A stretch of 64,000 nucleotides of DNA from Lachnospiraceae bacterium (GCA_022845895.1 AP025573.1:360001-424000), one strand, 5' to 3'. Numbered from the stretch's first letter, positions 26,916 to 36,401 are shown. The notes: generated by a model not told the origin, from the letters alone. Numbers and translations: made by a program.

Positions 26916-27971
26916 ATGAGCTATAAGACAATAGATTTGTTTTCTGGCGCAGGAGGGCTGCATATCGGCTTTGAAAATGCAGGCTTCGATATAAAGCTAT
27001 GCATTGATAATGATAATCTTGTTGAGCAAACTCACAAGAGGAACTTTCCTAATATTCCGATAATCAATAGGGACATTAGAGAGATTACTGTAGACGAGAT
27101 AAAACAATATATCGGCAACGGTACACTTGATGTAGTAATAGGGGGGCCGCCTTGCCAAGGTTTTTCTACGATTGGCAAAAGGGTATCTTCGGATCCGGAA
27201 AAAAGGGCAAAACATGATTCCAGGAACGATTTAGTGCTCGTTTATGCGAATCTCATCAAAGACTTTCGTCCAAAGTTTATTGTAATGGAAAATGTCAAAG
27301 GGATATTGACATTGAAAAATGGAGAGTATCTGAAGAATGTAATGAAACAGCTTGAAGATGCGGGATATGATGCCAAGTATAAGCTTATTAACATGGCAGA
27401 TTATGGAGTGCCAGAAATAAGGGAGCGAGTAATCATTATAGGTAATCGCGTGGGGCTTCCAGTGTCATTTCCTGAACCTGATCATTCGGACAATCCTGAT
27501 GACGATCTTCCAGGGTGGAATAATTGTTGGGATGCCATTAAGGATTTGGAACTACTTGGAGACAAACCAGCTATAAACCATGTTGCGCTAAAGCATACTG
27601 CGAAAAATATTGCTAGATATAAACTTATACCAGAAGGTGGCAGATTGCCAGAAGATGATTTGCCTCCGGAATTGTATAGGCGCAACTTTGGCAATACATA
27701 TAAACGGCTAAGCAGGACGAGACCGGCATTGACTATGGTGCCAGGAAATGATGCATTTCCGATTCATCCGACGTTGCATAGAAGCCTTACTGTTAGAGAA
27801 GCTGCCCGAATTCAGACTTTTCCGGATTCGATTATCTTTGAGGGAAACCGAAGACAACAAGGGCATCAAGTAGGAAATGCGGTGCCGCCAATGTTTTCGG
27901 AAAAATTGGCCAACTTTATTCTTAGTGAAATACAAAAAGCAAAGGATAGTGGATTATATGAATGCGATTGA
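26916..27971 (+). CDS. DNA (cytosine-5-)-methyltransferase, first of a tandem pair
   Basis: 351 residues. C5-MTase motifs in order: I IDLFSGAGGLHIGFENAGF, IV VIGGPPCQGFSTIG with catalytic Cys, VI MENVKG, VIII ERVIIIGNR, IX/X VREAARIQTFP and GNAVPP. The target-recognition part lies about residues 200-270. ATG at 26916 lies 6 bases after GGAGGA. The gene overlaps the second methyltransferase by 14 bases. Both are AT-rich compared with guaA upstream and with the sugar operon downstream, which supports acquisition by transfer. Confidence 0.95.
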   Translation: MSYKTIDLFSGAGGLHIGFENAGFDIKLCIDNDNLVEQTHKRNFPNIPIINRDIREITVDEIKQYIGNGTLDVVIGGPPCQGFSTIGKRVSSDPEKRAKHDSRNDLVLVYANLIKDFRPKFIVMENVKGILTLKNGEYLKNVMKQLEDAGYDAKYKLINMADYGVPEIRERVIIIGNRVGLPVSFPEPDHSDNPDDDLPGWNNCWDAIKDLELLGDKPAINHVALKHTAKNIARYKLIPEGGRLPEDDLPPELYRRNFGNTYKRLSRTRPALTMVPGNDAFPIHPTLHRSLTVREAARIQTFPDSIIFEGNRRQQGHQVGNAVPPMFSEKLANFILSEIQKAKDSGLYECD

Positions 27972-29025
27972 TTTGTTTTCAGGTGCTGGGGGATTGTCTA
28001 TCGCCTTAAGGGATAGTGGGTTTAAGATAATAATGGCAAATGAAATCAATCCTCGTTTTGCTGAAACCCACAAGCATAACCTCCCGGATGTGCCTTTAAT
28101 CGTAAAGGATATAAATGAATTGACCACAAAAGATATAAAAAAGGTTATCGGAGATACTGAGGTTGACCTTGTAGTAGGAGGACCTCCGTGTCAGGGATTT
28201 TCGGTTTTTGGCAAGCGTCGCTTTATCAATACACAGGAATATGATCCTCATGAGGACCCAAGAAATTTTCTGGTCTATCAGTACATTAGAATTGTAAAAG
28301 AGTTGAAACCTAAATTTTTCTTTATGGAAAATGTGAAGGGATTTACCAACCTTGATAAGGGGCTTTTTGTAGAAGAGGTAAAAAAACAATTCAGGAGTAT
28401 CGGCTTTGAAAATATATGGTGTGAGATAATCTGTGCCTGTGATTACGGAGTGCCTCAAGAGAGGTACAGAATGTTTATGATTGGAAATCGTTTGGGAATT
28501 GATTTTGAGAAGCCGGCCCCAACGCATTTTTCCAAAGAATCTGGATTGAAACCGGAATATATGACAGTAGGTGATGTTATTATGAATCTGGTGGGCAAAG
28601 AAAATGAGGTACCCAATCATATTCCACTTGCACATAAAACCATTGTGGCTAGAAGATTTGGATATGTTAAAGAAGGAAGTAAACTCAACGTGAATGATTT
28701 ACCTCCAGAACTTGCAGTTGCAACGCGAAAAGATTCAAAAACTGGAGTTGTTTCTAATTACAGCCATGTATTTAAGAGACTTGATAGGAAGAAGCCTTCA
28801 ACTACGATGGTGCCAGGACATAATGCATTTCCTATTCATCCCACACTTAACCGAACATTGACTGCAAGGGAGGCTGCCAGAATTCAAACATTTCCAGATG
28901 ACCATATCTTTTTTGGAACAAGACAGGAGCAGTGTATTCAGGTGGGAAATGCTGTACCTCCTAAAATGGCTGTGCCATTTATAAAAAAGATAAGAGAGTA
29001 CATCGAGTCAAGCGAGGAGGAGTAA
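27958..29025 (+). CDS. DNA (cytosine-5-)-methyltransferase, second of a tandem pair
   Basis: 355 residues, with the same motif order: NAIDLFSGAGGLSIALRDSG, VVGGPPCQGFSVFG, MENVKG, PQERYRMFMIGNR, AREAARIQTFPDD, GNAVPP. It shares long stretches with its neighbour (MVPG..AFPIHPTL) but differs in the recognition region, including an insertion around KDSKTGVVSNYSH. Two related C5 enzymes with one endonuclease are typical of systems with an asymmetric recognition site, one enzyme per strand. Start ATG at 27958 lies inside the previous gene's end. The endonuclease candidate follows after two bases. Confidence 0.93.
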   Translation: MNAIDLFSGAGGLSIALRDSGFKIIMANEINPRFAETHKHNLPDVPLIVKDINELTTKDIKKVIGDTEVDLVVGGPPCQGFSVFGKRRFINTQEYDPHEDPRNFLVYQYIRIVKELKPKFFFMENVKGFTNLDKGLFVEEVKKQFRSIGFENIWCEIICACDYGVPQERYRMFMIGNRLGIDFEKPAPTHFSKESGLKPEYMTVGDVIMNLVGKENEVPNHIPLAHKTIVARRFGYVKEGSKLNVNDLPPELAVATRKDSKTGVVSNYSHVFKRLDRKKPSTTMVPGHNAFPIHPTLNRTLTAREAARIQTFPDDHIFFGTRQEQCIQVGNAVPPKMAVPFIKKIREYIESSEEE

Positions 29026-29027
29026 AT

Positions 29028-30539
29028 ATGAGCCATGACACAGAGGCAGCATATGCGTCTTCAGAAGTAGCAGATTTAATAATGAAAAATCAAGGTTTTT
29101 ATTTTGGGAATATGGGAACTACAGGAACTTGGTCAGTGTTTGCTGGGCGTGAAGGAGGCCGCCAGTGGCCGCTTGCTGACGGTGTGATTAGTGCACAGAA
29201 TACCACAGTACCCGAAATAAACATTGCGTTTGAATATAAAAGACCAAATGAGGGTGTGCATGGAATTCTCACTGCATTAGGGCAGTCACTTGCCTATCTC
29301 GAAAAAGGATACCGTGCTTCAGTAATGGTGGTTCCTGAAAAGTTTTCTTCGCATATGGATCCAGGAGGGCATATTAAACGTGTGATTGATACAACAGTTC
29401 CAGATATCCCAATATCGATATATACTTACTCGCAACCTAATTTATCTGCTACAAGACCTTTCTTAGGAAAATTGAAATGCGTTAGGGATGTTTCACTTCC
29501 GTCTAGCAGGATAATAGCTAGGACAGGGACAGGAACTAAGATTTCTGGAAGCGTGACTACTCTTTGGGCGCATATGCGAGAAGGAATGAGTCATCCGGAT
29601 GCGTTCTATAGATACTGTCAGGCCGTAAAAGTAGTTACAGCGAGCTCAGAGGATTTGGCAAATATTGATATACCTCCTGAACTGGTAGCGGCAATCCACC
29701 GTATAGATTCAACTGCAGATGAGTTCAAGTATTTGTCGAACACTGTAGGTGATGAAGTGTCAGATAAAGCCTGGCGGTATGTGTGGTTCAATTATTATTT
29801 TTGGAACAATTTGATGCCAATATATAAAGCAAGAATGCCATACACTGTTAATGATACATCTACACGTATCAAAAAGAGCGAGACCGAATACCAGAAACTA
29901 TTCTTTGGCCGAACTGATTCAATCAAGCAAAAGTTAGTTGATGCATTAAATGCTGGCTCAAAAGTTGAAGGTGATGCTTGGGAGGAATATGCCCGAAAAG
30001 TACGTAGCGATGCTCATAGTTATCGCGAGGTTATAGATTCAGGATTATATCATATCGGTTTCTTGTCGCCTGATGGGACACTCACGGATTTGGGATATAA
30101 ATATGTGGATGCATGTGAGAGAATAGATAATGCATACATGGGAATCCCGCTGGAGATATTGAAAGCCTCCGTTCTTCAAAATGGGCAATATGGGGCGATG
30201 TTACATTACATTTACAAATTATCGGAGGAAAGATTCAATCAGAATCTTTTTGAATTTGCCACAAAAAATCCGAATGCAGGAGAATATAAGTTTGAGCCTA
30301 CGGACTATTTGCTATGGCTTGACGATGAATTTACGAAGCTTCATTTATCTAAGAAGTCGTCAATTCGTGCCGGGGGCACAAGGAAGCCGTTTCAAGCAGA
30401 AATATCTTTTCTTAAAAAGATGGGTTTTGTAAAATCGTCTGGTTTGACTAGAAGGCTTACTGCTTATAGAGTGGGGCTGGGACTAGAAATTGATTGGCCG
30501 CAAGTACAGAATAGTATGATGTATTTCCAGAGCCTGTAA
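29028..30539 (+). CDS. Probable type II restriction endonuclease of unassigned family
   Basis: 503 residues, not matched to a named enzyme. Near the N-terminus Asp51 (PLADGVIS) is followed by a beta strand ending Glu69-x-Lys71 (INIAFEYKRP) and then Gln86 in ALGQSLAYL. This order fits a PD-(D/E)XK nuclease core. The rest is mostly helical without recognisable domains. Its position two bases after two C5 methyltransferases, and the shared AT-rich composition, support a restriction role. The recognition sequence cannot be read from the protein. ATG follows GAGGAGGAG. Confidence 0.65.
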   Translation: MSHDTEAAYASSEVADLIMKNQGFYFGNMGTTGTWSVFAGREGGRQWPLADGVISAQNTTVPEINIAFEYKRPNEGVHGILTALGQSLAYLEKGYRASVMVVPEKFSSHMDPGGHIKRVIDTTVPDIPISIYTYSQPNLSATRPFLGKLKCVRDVSLPSSRIIARTGTGTKISGSVTTLWAHMREGMSHPDAFYRYCQAVKVVTASSEDLANIDIPPELVAAIHRIDSTADEFKYLSNTVGDEVSDKAWRYVWFNYYFWNNLMPIYKARMPYTVNDTSTRIKKSETEYQKLFFGRTDSIKQKLVDALNAGSKVEGDAWEEYARKVRSDAHSYREVIDSGLYHIGFLSPDGTLTDLGYKYVDACERIDNAYMGIPLEILKASVLQNGQYGAMLHYIYKLSEERFNQNLFEFATKNPNAGEYKFEPTDYLLWLDDEFTKLHLSKKSSIRAGGTRKPFQAEISFLKKMGFVKSSGLTRRLTAYRVGLGLEIDWPQVQNSMMYFQSL

Positions 30540-30545
30540 CCTGAG

Positions 30546-31350
30546 ATGCCAAGGAGACTTAAGTATGAAGCGAAGCAGATTGTTTACGGGAATTGTGAAA
30601 AACAATCTAGACAATCAGTTATAGGGGATATGGATGACTATTTGGTAAAAGTTGATTTTTCCTTGTTTAATTAACGCTTAAATTAGTTACAGATATCGGA
30701 GAGATTGAATATACTACACAGAGGTTTTGTTTATAGAAGTGTCAGACCTTCCAAAAAGTAGAATTGCATTTGATATGGTTTTAGATGCCACACTGGTAAT
30801 GTACAACTAAGATAGTTATCATAATGATGAATCAGAAGTGAAACATCCGTATTTTATGATTCATTGAGAGAGATTTAGAGTGCAAATTATAGGATAAATA
30901 GACTTAGACATTTGTGTGTATCTGGTGCACAATAACCAGAAGAGGCCAATATCGAGTTCTCTTGCCCTGATTATTTGCATGGAAAAGATGGATAAGGAAG
31001 CGGATGAATTTTTGCCGAAGTATTTCGTGAAGGCAAAGTTACAACCCATGTGGCTGAATTTAGTAAGGCTCGCCAGGAATGTGGTTCTTACAGTTCTTAG
31101 ATATAGTATTCCTGAGGGTGAGGACATATTTGGTTAGACTTATTTTTGCGATAGTAATACAAAACTTTATAACAGGGATGCAGATAAAGAAGTGATAATC
31201 CTCGTCAAATCAAGAAGCATAGTTGTGGATACTATATTTTCTTTAAAAGAATTATTGGTGCATATAGTAATACGATTATACATGGGTGTATACATTAGGC
31301 TCTTCATAAAGAGCTTTCGCCTTAAAGTGGCTGTTTGATGAAGATATGTT
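30546..31350 (+). pseudogene. Decayed ImmA/IrrE-family peptidase gene
   Basis: No intact frame in about 0.8 kb, but pieces of one protein can be read by changing frames. They are PRRLKYEAKQIVYGNCEKQS (from 30546), TDIGEIEYTTQRF, then EVSDLPKSRIAFDMVLDATL, ICMEKMDKEADEFLPKYFV (~30980) and NTIIHGCIH-stop-ALHKEL (~31270-31310). The last resembles the HECVHW zinc site of ImmA/IrrE-like peptidases found in long XRE-associated Clostridia proteins. Here the metal-site Glu codon reads GGG (Gly) and the Trp codon reads TAG. There are several further stops and shifts. 31351-31544 shows no gene. The family call is from memory of the motif. Confidence 0.5.
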
Positions 31351-31544
31351 AAAAATTGAGGATTTTGTGCCGTCAATACTGTTAATTAGTTTTCTTGTTC
31401 GTTTGCGCAGACAAAAATTCTACAGTGTACTATTCTGTTTCATTATTATCAAGAGGGACTTTTCCGTTATTTAGGAATAATTTTAAAGCAGCCTTCTGAT
31501 TGATACTATAGAAACATACTGCCAAAATACTAAGAGGAAGAAGC

Positions 31545-32645
31545 ATGCAGTTACCAACCGCCCCAACATTAAAAACTGAACAATTATCCCGTCTTTTCAG
31601 CAAAATGAGTGAATGCTACAAACTCTTCTGGTTCCAAGCGCTGATTAATAAAGTAATGGAAGGAAAAATCATTATCTCCTTTAATGAACTGATTAATGAG
31701 ATGATAGCTGATGCATGGTATATGGTTTCGGAGTATAAGCTGAACTTAGGGCCGGCTGACACTTTGGAAGCATTGGTACACCATGTGTTCAACACAGGAA
31801 GATTAAAATCAAATGAAAAGAAAGGGCACATCATCCAGTTCCTTGATGCAAGTAAAGACAAGAAACTGCTGAAGATGAAGAAAACATTGACCGACAACGT
31901 CCCCTACCGGTTGCAGGCGCCATTCATAGAAGGATTCAGCGGCGTAGGCTGGAGGGTATCTGAAAAGGTACTGGCCGAAAAGATAAACCGGGAAAAGCAT
32001 TTGATTTATTATTATTTAAAAATAGATGGCTTAAATAGTCAGATAGAAATTAAAGAAGAGTGGGCTGAATATATCAAGCGTAATTACCAGATATTGTGTG
32101 GGTGGATCCGCTATAACTTGATTACATATCTGCAGAAGCGGAATCCAAGCGTCCCGGGGATAGTAAATAAGCTGGAGCCACCGATGGAACGTCAGATGGA
32201 GAAGGTAAAGAAGTATTGGAAGCTGCTTATAGGAATTAGTCCAGTACATGAAATATATTCTGGCCAGCTGCTTACGGCAAAGGATATCTCCATTGACCAT
32301 TTTGTCCCGTGGTCTTATGTAGCGCACGATGAATTCTGGAACCTGCATCCGACAACGAGAAGTATTAACAGCCAAAAAAGCAATCAGCTGCCGGATTGGG
32401 AGAAATATTTCCCATTATTAAGTGAAATAGAATATTATTCTTATCAGAAGATGTGGGAATATGAAAAGGTGCATAATGAATTTGAAAAGTTGCAGAAAGA
32501 GCATGTAAATAACATGGAAGTGCGGATGAAGCTGTACCGTAAAGGACTGGACAGGCAGGAATTCACCGGCAATCTGGAAGAAGTTATCCTTCCGGTTTAC
32601 CAGGCTGCACAGCATATGGGATTTCGCAATTGGGTATGTAAATGA
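31545..32645 (+). CDS. HNH endonuclease domain protein
   Basis: 366 residues. The N-terminal ~200 residues are helical and unassigned (FNELINEMIADAWYMVSEYK). Around residues 245-285 is an HNH core: ISIDHFVPWSYVAHDEFWN followed by the Asn-containing NLHPTTRSINSQKSNQLP. A Lys/Glu-rich helical tail follows. Its stop overlaps the start of a SAM methyltransferase (ATGA), so the two are made together. Lying in the AT-rich island with a restriction system, it is a defence or mobile-DNA nuclease candidate; substrate unknown. ATG follows AGAGGAAGAAG. Confidence 0.8.
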   Translation: MQLPTAPTLKTEQLSRLFSKMSECYKLFWFQALINKVMEGKIIISFNELINEMIADAWYMVSEYKLNLGPADTLEALVHHVFNTGRLKSNEKKGHIIQFLDASKDKKLLKMKKTLTDNVPYRLQAPFIEGFSGVGWRVSEKVLAEKINREKHLIYYYLKIDGLNSQIEIKEEWAEYIKRNYQILCGWIRYNLITYLQKRNPSVPGIVNKLEPPMERQMEKVKKYWKLLIGISPVHEIYSGQLLTAKDISIDHFVPWSYVAHDEFWNLHPTTRSINSQKSNQLPDWEKYFPLLSEIEYYSYQKMWEYEKVHNEFEKLQKEHVNNMEVRMKLYRKGLDRQEFTGNLEEVILPVYQAAQHMGFRNWVCK

Positions 32646-33241
32646 AAAGAACAAGCATTGATTATTATGAGAAGTATGCAGAGACATTCTTTGAAACAAC
32701 AGTTTTGGCTGATATGCAGATGGTGTATCAGCCCTTTCTTTCCTTGGTAAAACCACAGGGGAGGATTCTTGACCTTGGCTGTGGAAGCGGAAGGGACAGC
32801 AACTATTTCATCCGGCGCGGGTATCAGGTAACAGCGCTAGATGGTTCACCGACGCTTGCAAGGCTTGCATCCGATTATATCGGACAAGAAGTAATCTGCA
32901 GCAGGATAGAAGAATTGGCGTATGAGCGGGAATACGATGGCATCTGGGCGTGTGCGTCGCTGGTGCATATGGAAAAGAAATACATGCCAGAGATGCTTGG
33001 AAAAGTGAAACGAGCGTTGAAGGATGATGGGATTCTATATGTATCATTGAAGTATGGCAGCGGTGAAGGAGTCAAAGACGGACTTTATTTTAACTATTAC
33101 GATGAAGCCCAATTACGGACAGTTATTGAAGAGCTGAAGGATATGGCAATTATGAAGCTGTTTAAAACAGAGGATGTAAGAAAAGAGCGGAACCAGGAAT
33201 TCTGGATAAATGCGTTGATAAAACGAAAGACAAAATGCTAA
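32642..33241 (+). CDS. Class I SAM-dependent methyltransferase
   Basis: 199 residues. Motif I ILDLGCGSGRDSNYFIRRGY, acidic post-I loop VTALDGSP, and the later IWACASLVHM and LKDDGILYVSLKYG segments place it with small-molecule class I methyltransferases (TehB/UbiE-like). No DNA-MTase NPPY motif is present, so DNA modification is unlikely. It is translationally coupled to the HNH gene by ATGA. Whether the two act together is not known. A strong terminator ends the unit and the island. Confidence 0.85.
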   Translation: MKRTSIDYYEKYAETFFETTVLADMQMVYQPFLSLVKPQGRILDLGCGSGRDSNYFIRRGYQVTALDGSPTLARLASDYIGQEVICSRIEELAYEREYDGIWACASLVHMEKKYMPEMLGKVKRALKDDGILYVSLKYGSGEGVKDGLYFNYYDEAQLRTVIEELKDMAIMKLFKTEDVRKERNQEFWINALIKRKTKC

Positions 33242-33267
33242 GAATATACGCAATCTTTTATAATTAA

Positions 33268-33313
33268 GAAAGCTGGAAGATTCCATTACCATGGAATCTT
33301 CCAGCTTTCTTTC
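33268..33313 (+). terminator. Terminator closing the AT-rich island
   Basis: Perfect 18-bp arms GAAAGCTGGAAGATTCCA and TGGAATCTTCCAGCTTTC around TTACCA, then TTTC. Confidence 0.88.
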
Positions 33314-33392
33314 ATTTCCAGGCAATACAACATTCCGTTTCCCTTGCACACTTCCCTCTCTATGGAAATATATAACATAGTAACAAATTTGG

Positions 33393-33421
33393 TTGACAAA
33401 TCTCCACTTATAAAATATAAT
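33393..33421 (+). promoter_or_regulatory. Consensus promoter of the sugar transport operon
   Basis: TTGACA and TATAAT with a 17-base spacer, 250 bases before the binding-protein ATG. The gap 33314-33668 holds this promoter, an AT-rich leader and a long inverted repeat; no gene is visible in it. Confidence 0.8.
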
Positions 33422-33511
33422 TAATTTAACTTTAATAAATATATGCAGATAAAAATGCATAGAAGCACAAAAACATGCCGAATACGATATCAATACGGTA
33501 TTTTTTTGCCA

Positions 33512-33558
33512 TAATTATGAAATAAACTTTAATAATTACAAAGTTTGTTTCATAATTA
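33512..33558 (+). promoter_or_regulatory. 19-bp inverted repeat, candidate ROK repressor operator
   Basis: TAATTATGAAATAAACTTT and AAAGTTTGTTTCATAATTA are complementary at 18 of 19 positions around a 9-base centre. It lies about 90 bases downstream of the operon promoter. No U-run follows, so it is not a terminator. AGTTTGTTT resembles half-sites of XylR/ROK operators; a ROK gene ends this locus. Confidence 0.5.
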
Positions 33559-33668
33559 AGAGTCCAGAAAGGGGGATGCCGCAGAAATCCATTACAAAAA
33601 CAGCCTATTTTGGCATACAACGGTAATTGTATTTAAACAACATTAATTTATTCTAAAAGGAGAAGGGT

Positions 33669-34781
33669 ATGAAGAACATTTATAAGAAAGTAATTGCGGT
33701 TTTATTGGTTTTGACAATGATGTTATCTCTCGCTGCCTGCACAAGCGGAGATTCCGGCAGCAGTGGAAGTTCTTCGGGCGGCAGCAAGAAAGATAATAAG
33801 AAGGTCGGCATTGCCATGCCGACGAAGGATCTGCAGCGCTGGAGCGAAGACGGCGCCTACATGAAAGAGGCCATGGAAAAGGCGGGCTACACGGTAGATA
33901 TCCAATATGCCAATAACGATATCGGTGTCCAGGCTTCACAGATTGAGAACATGATTACGGGAGGATGCGGAATCCTCGTTATCGCCTCTATCGACGGCGG
34001 AGCCCTTTCGGAAGTGCTGGAGAAGGCCAAAGCCGCCGACATCCCGGTCATCGCATATGACCGGCTTATCATGAATACAGATGCGGTCACGTATTATGCA
34101 ACCTTTGACAATGAGAAAATCGGAATTATGCAGGGACAGTACATAGCGGATAAGTTAGACCTGGAACATAAGGACGGGCCGTTTAACATAGAGTTGTTCA
34201 CCGGGCCGACCGATGACAACAATGTGAATTTCTACTTTGGCGGTGCCATGTCCATCTTGCAGAAATACGTAGACGAAGGCAAGCTGTTAATCAAGTCCGG
34301 GACAGAAGCATCGCTGGCCGCATGTGCCACACCAAACTGGTCGACAGAAGAGGCGCAGAAGCGGATGGAAAACATCATCACGAAGAGTTATACCGGAGGC
34401 GAGAAGCTGGATGCCGTGCTGTCATCCAACGATTCCGTGGCAAATGGCATAACGAACGCTCTGGTTGCCGCAGGCTACACAGCGGAAGATTTTCCGATTA
34501 TCACCGGACAGGACTGTGAGATTACATCAGTGAGAAACATGATCAAGGGGCTGCAGTCGATGTCTGTCTTTGTGGATACGAGAGAGCTGGCTAATGTGAC
34601 GGCCGACATGGTGGAAGCCATCATGAAGGGCGAAGAGCCGGAGATTAACAATACGGAAGACTATGATAACGGCACTGGTATCATTCCGACTTATCTCTGT
34701 GAGCCACAGGTTGCCGATATCGACAACTACAAAGAAGTGCTCATAGATTCCGGCTATTATACAGAGGACAGGCTTCAATAG
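33669..34781 (+). CDS. Sugar ABC transporter binding lipoprotein (ChvE/XylF type)
   Basis: 370 residues. Signal peptide with lipobox SLAAC, then a Ser/Gly linker and a periplasmic-binding-protein I fold: KKVGIAMPTKDLQRWSEDG, IENMITGGCGILVIASIDGG, PVIAYDRLI and VLSSNDSVANG. These match the ChvE multiple-monosaccharide or xylose group. The protein captures sugar outside the membrane for the ATPase and permease that follow. ATG lies behind AAAGGAGAAG. An intercistronic hairpin follows the stop, which commonly favours higher levels of binding protein than of transporter. Confidence 0.92.
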   Translation: MKNIYKKVIAVLLVLTMMLSLAACTSGDSGSSGSSSGGSKKDNKKVGIAMPTKDLQRWSEDGAYMKEAMEKAGYTVDIQYANNDIGVQASQIENMITGGCGILVIASIDGGALSEVLEKAKAADIPVIAYDRLIMNTDAVTYYATFDNEKIGIMQGQYIADKLDLEHKDGPFNIELFTGPTDDNNVNFYFGGAMSILQKYVDEGKLLIKSGTEASLAACATPNWSTEEAQKRMENIITKSYTGGEKLDAVLSSNDSVANGITNALVAAGYTAEDFPIITGQDCEITSVRNMIKGLQSMSVFVDTRELANVTADMVEAIMKGEEPEINNTEDYDNGTGIIPTYLCEPQVADIDNYKEVLIDSGYYTEDRLQ

Positions 34782-34800
34782 CAGATTTACAGACTGACAG

Positions 34801-34825
34801 GGCGGCTGCGGTATGCAGCAGCTCC
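34801..34825 (+). other. Intercistronic hairpin between binding protein and ATPase genes
   Basis: GGCTGC and GCAGC pair across GGTAT, with a few flanking pairs and no strong U-run. It may stabilise the upstream message or weaken read-through. Confidence 0.4.
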
Positions 34826-34845
34826 TTTAGAAAGGAAGAGATAGT

Positions 34846-36384
34846 TTGAGCAGAATACTAATGGAGATGAAGGGGATTACCAAAACCTTTCCCGGAGTCA
34901 AGGCTCTGGATGATGTAAACCTGCAGGTGGAAGAAGGCGGGATACACGCGCTCGTAGGTGAGAACGGGGCCGGAAAGTCAACCTTGATGAACATTCTAAG
35001 TGGGGTGTATCCATATGGAAGCTATGAAGGGAAAATCATCTATGAAGGGGAGCGCTGCGAATTTCAAAAGATCAAGGACAGCGAAAGAAAAGGGATTGTT
35101 ATTATCCATCAGGAGCTGGCGCTCGTGCCATATATGACGATTGGAGAAAACATGTTTCTGGGTAATGAACGGGGCAGCCGATACAACGTGAACTGGAACG
35201 CCACGTTCAGCCAGGCAGAAGAGCTTTTAAAGACCGTCGGCTTGTCCGAGCCGCCGCAGACGCTCGTCAAAGATATCGGGGTCGGCAAGCAGCAGCTCGT
35301 GGAGATTGCCAAAGCACTGGCAAAAGACGTCAAGCTTTTGATTTTGGATGAGCCGACGGCTTCTTTGAACGAGTCGGATTCCAGAAAGCTGCTGGATCTG
35401 CTGCTGGCGCTGAAGAAGAAGGGGATGACCTCCATCATCATATCCCATAAGCTGAATGAAATTGCCTATGCAGCGGACAAGATTACGGTACTGCGGGACG
35501 GCATGACGATAGAGACGCTGGATAATGAGGCCCACGTCATCGATGAAGACCAGATTATCAGGGGAATGGTCGGAAGAGAACTGACAAACCGGTTTCCGGC
35601 AAGAGAGAATGTGGCAATCGGCGAGGTGAGCATGGACATCAGAAACTGGACGGTCCACCATCCCCTTGCCCCGGAGAGGAAGGTGGTCGATAACGTAAGC
35701 ATGTATGTCAGACGCGGCGAGGTAGTCGGCATATCCGGCCTGATGGGAGCGGGGCGTACAGAATTTGCCATGAGTGTATTTGGCAGGAGCTACGGTGTGA
35801 ATATCAGCGGAGAGATGACGCTTTCCGGCAGGAAAGTGAAACTGAATTCCGTCCAGCAGGCGATAGACAATAAGCTCGCTTATATTACCGAAGACCGTAA
35901 AGGCAACGGCCTCATATTAAGCAACCCGATCCGGGTGAACACGACGCTTGCGAAGATGGATAAGGTGAGCCGTTTTGGAGTCATTGACAAGAACAAAGAA
36001 TATGAAGTGGCTGAGACGTATAAAGAGAAGCTGCGGACGAAGACACCTACCGTGGAACAGAATGTCGGCAACTTAAGCGGAGGCAACCAGCAGAAGGTCC
36101 TGCTCGGAAAATGGATGTTCACGGAACCGGATATTATGATTTTGGACGAGCCGACGAGGGGAATCGATGTCGGCGCAAAATATGAGATCTACAGTATTAT
36201 CAACGCACTGGCTAAAGAGGGGAAGTCTATTGTCATGATATCTTCTGAACTACCGGAAATCCTCGGTATGTGCGATCGGATCTATATCATGAACCAGGGC
36301 AGGTTCGTAGGCGAGCTTGGCAGGGAAGAGGCGACGCAGGAAAAAATCATGACACTCATATTGAAGCAGGGCGGGGAGCAGTAA
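34846..36384 (+). CDS. Sugar ABC transporter ATP-binding protein (MmsA/GguA type)
   Basis: 512 residues with two ABC domains in tandem, as in all monosaccharide importers of this class. The first has Walker [10 protein letters not shown] and Walker [12 protein letters not shown]. In the second the Walker A region is degenerate ([11 protein letters not shown]), with signature LSGGNQQKV and Walker [13 protein letters not shown]. Start TTG at 34846 is well placed after AAAGGAAGAG; the alternative ATG is at 34861. It sits 18 bases before the permease start. Confidence 0.93.
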   Translation: MSRILMEMKGITKTFPGVKALDDVNLQVEEGGIHALVGENGAGKSTLMNILSGVYPYGSYEGKIIYEGERCEFQKIKDSERKGIVIIHQELALVPYMTIGENMFLGNERGSRYNVNWNATFSQAEELLKTVGLSEPPQTLVKDIGVGKQQLVEIAKALAKDVKLLILDEPTASLNESDSRKLLDLLLALKKKGMTSIIISHKLNEIAYAADKITVLRDGMTIETLDNEAHVIDEDQIIRGMVGRELTNRFPARENVAIGEVSMDIRNWTVHHPLAPERKVVDNVSMYVRRGEVVGISGLMGAGRTEFAMSVFGRSYGVNISGEMTLSGRKVKLNSVQQAIDNKLAYITEDRKGNGLILSNPIRVNTTLAKMDKVSRFGVIDKNKEYEVAETYKEKLRTKTPTVEQNVGNLSGGNQQKVLLGKWMFTEPDIMILDEPTRGIDVGAKYEIYSIINALAKEGKSIVMISSELPEILGMCDRIYIMNQGRFVGELGREEATQEKIMTLILKQGGEQ

Positions 36385-36401
36385 AGGAGGAGAGGATTAA
36401 G

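Noticed and set aside
30916-31137. Stand-alone 73-residue protein
   Set aside because: Its sequence is a fragment of the decayed ImmA/IrrE-like gene (MEKMDKEADEFLPKYF).
32642-33241. DNA adenine or cytosine methyltransferase
   Set aside because: Only SAM-binding motif I is clear; there is no NPPY/DPPY and no PCQ motif.
26576-33320. Integrase or prophage in the island after guaA
   Set aside because: No recombinase, capsid, terminase or portal gene can be read in any frame.
36270-36401. 44 extra N-terminal codons on the sugar permease
   Set aside because: Inside the ATPase gene and not membrane-like; GTG 36402 has AAAGGAGGAG.
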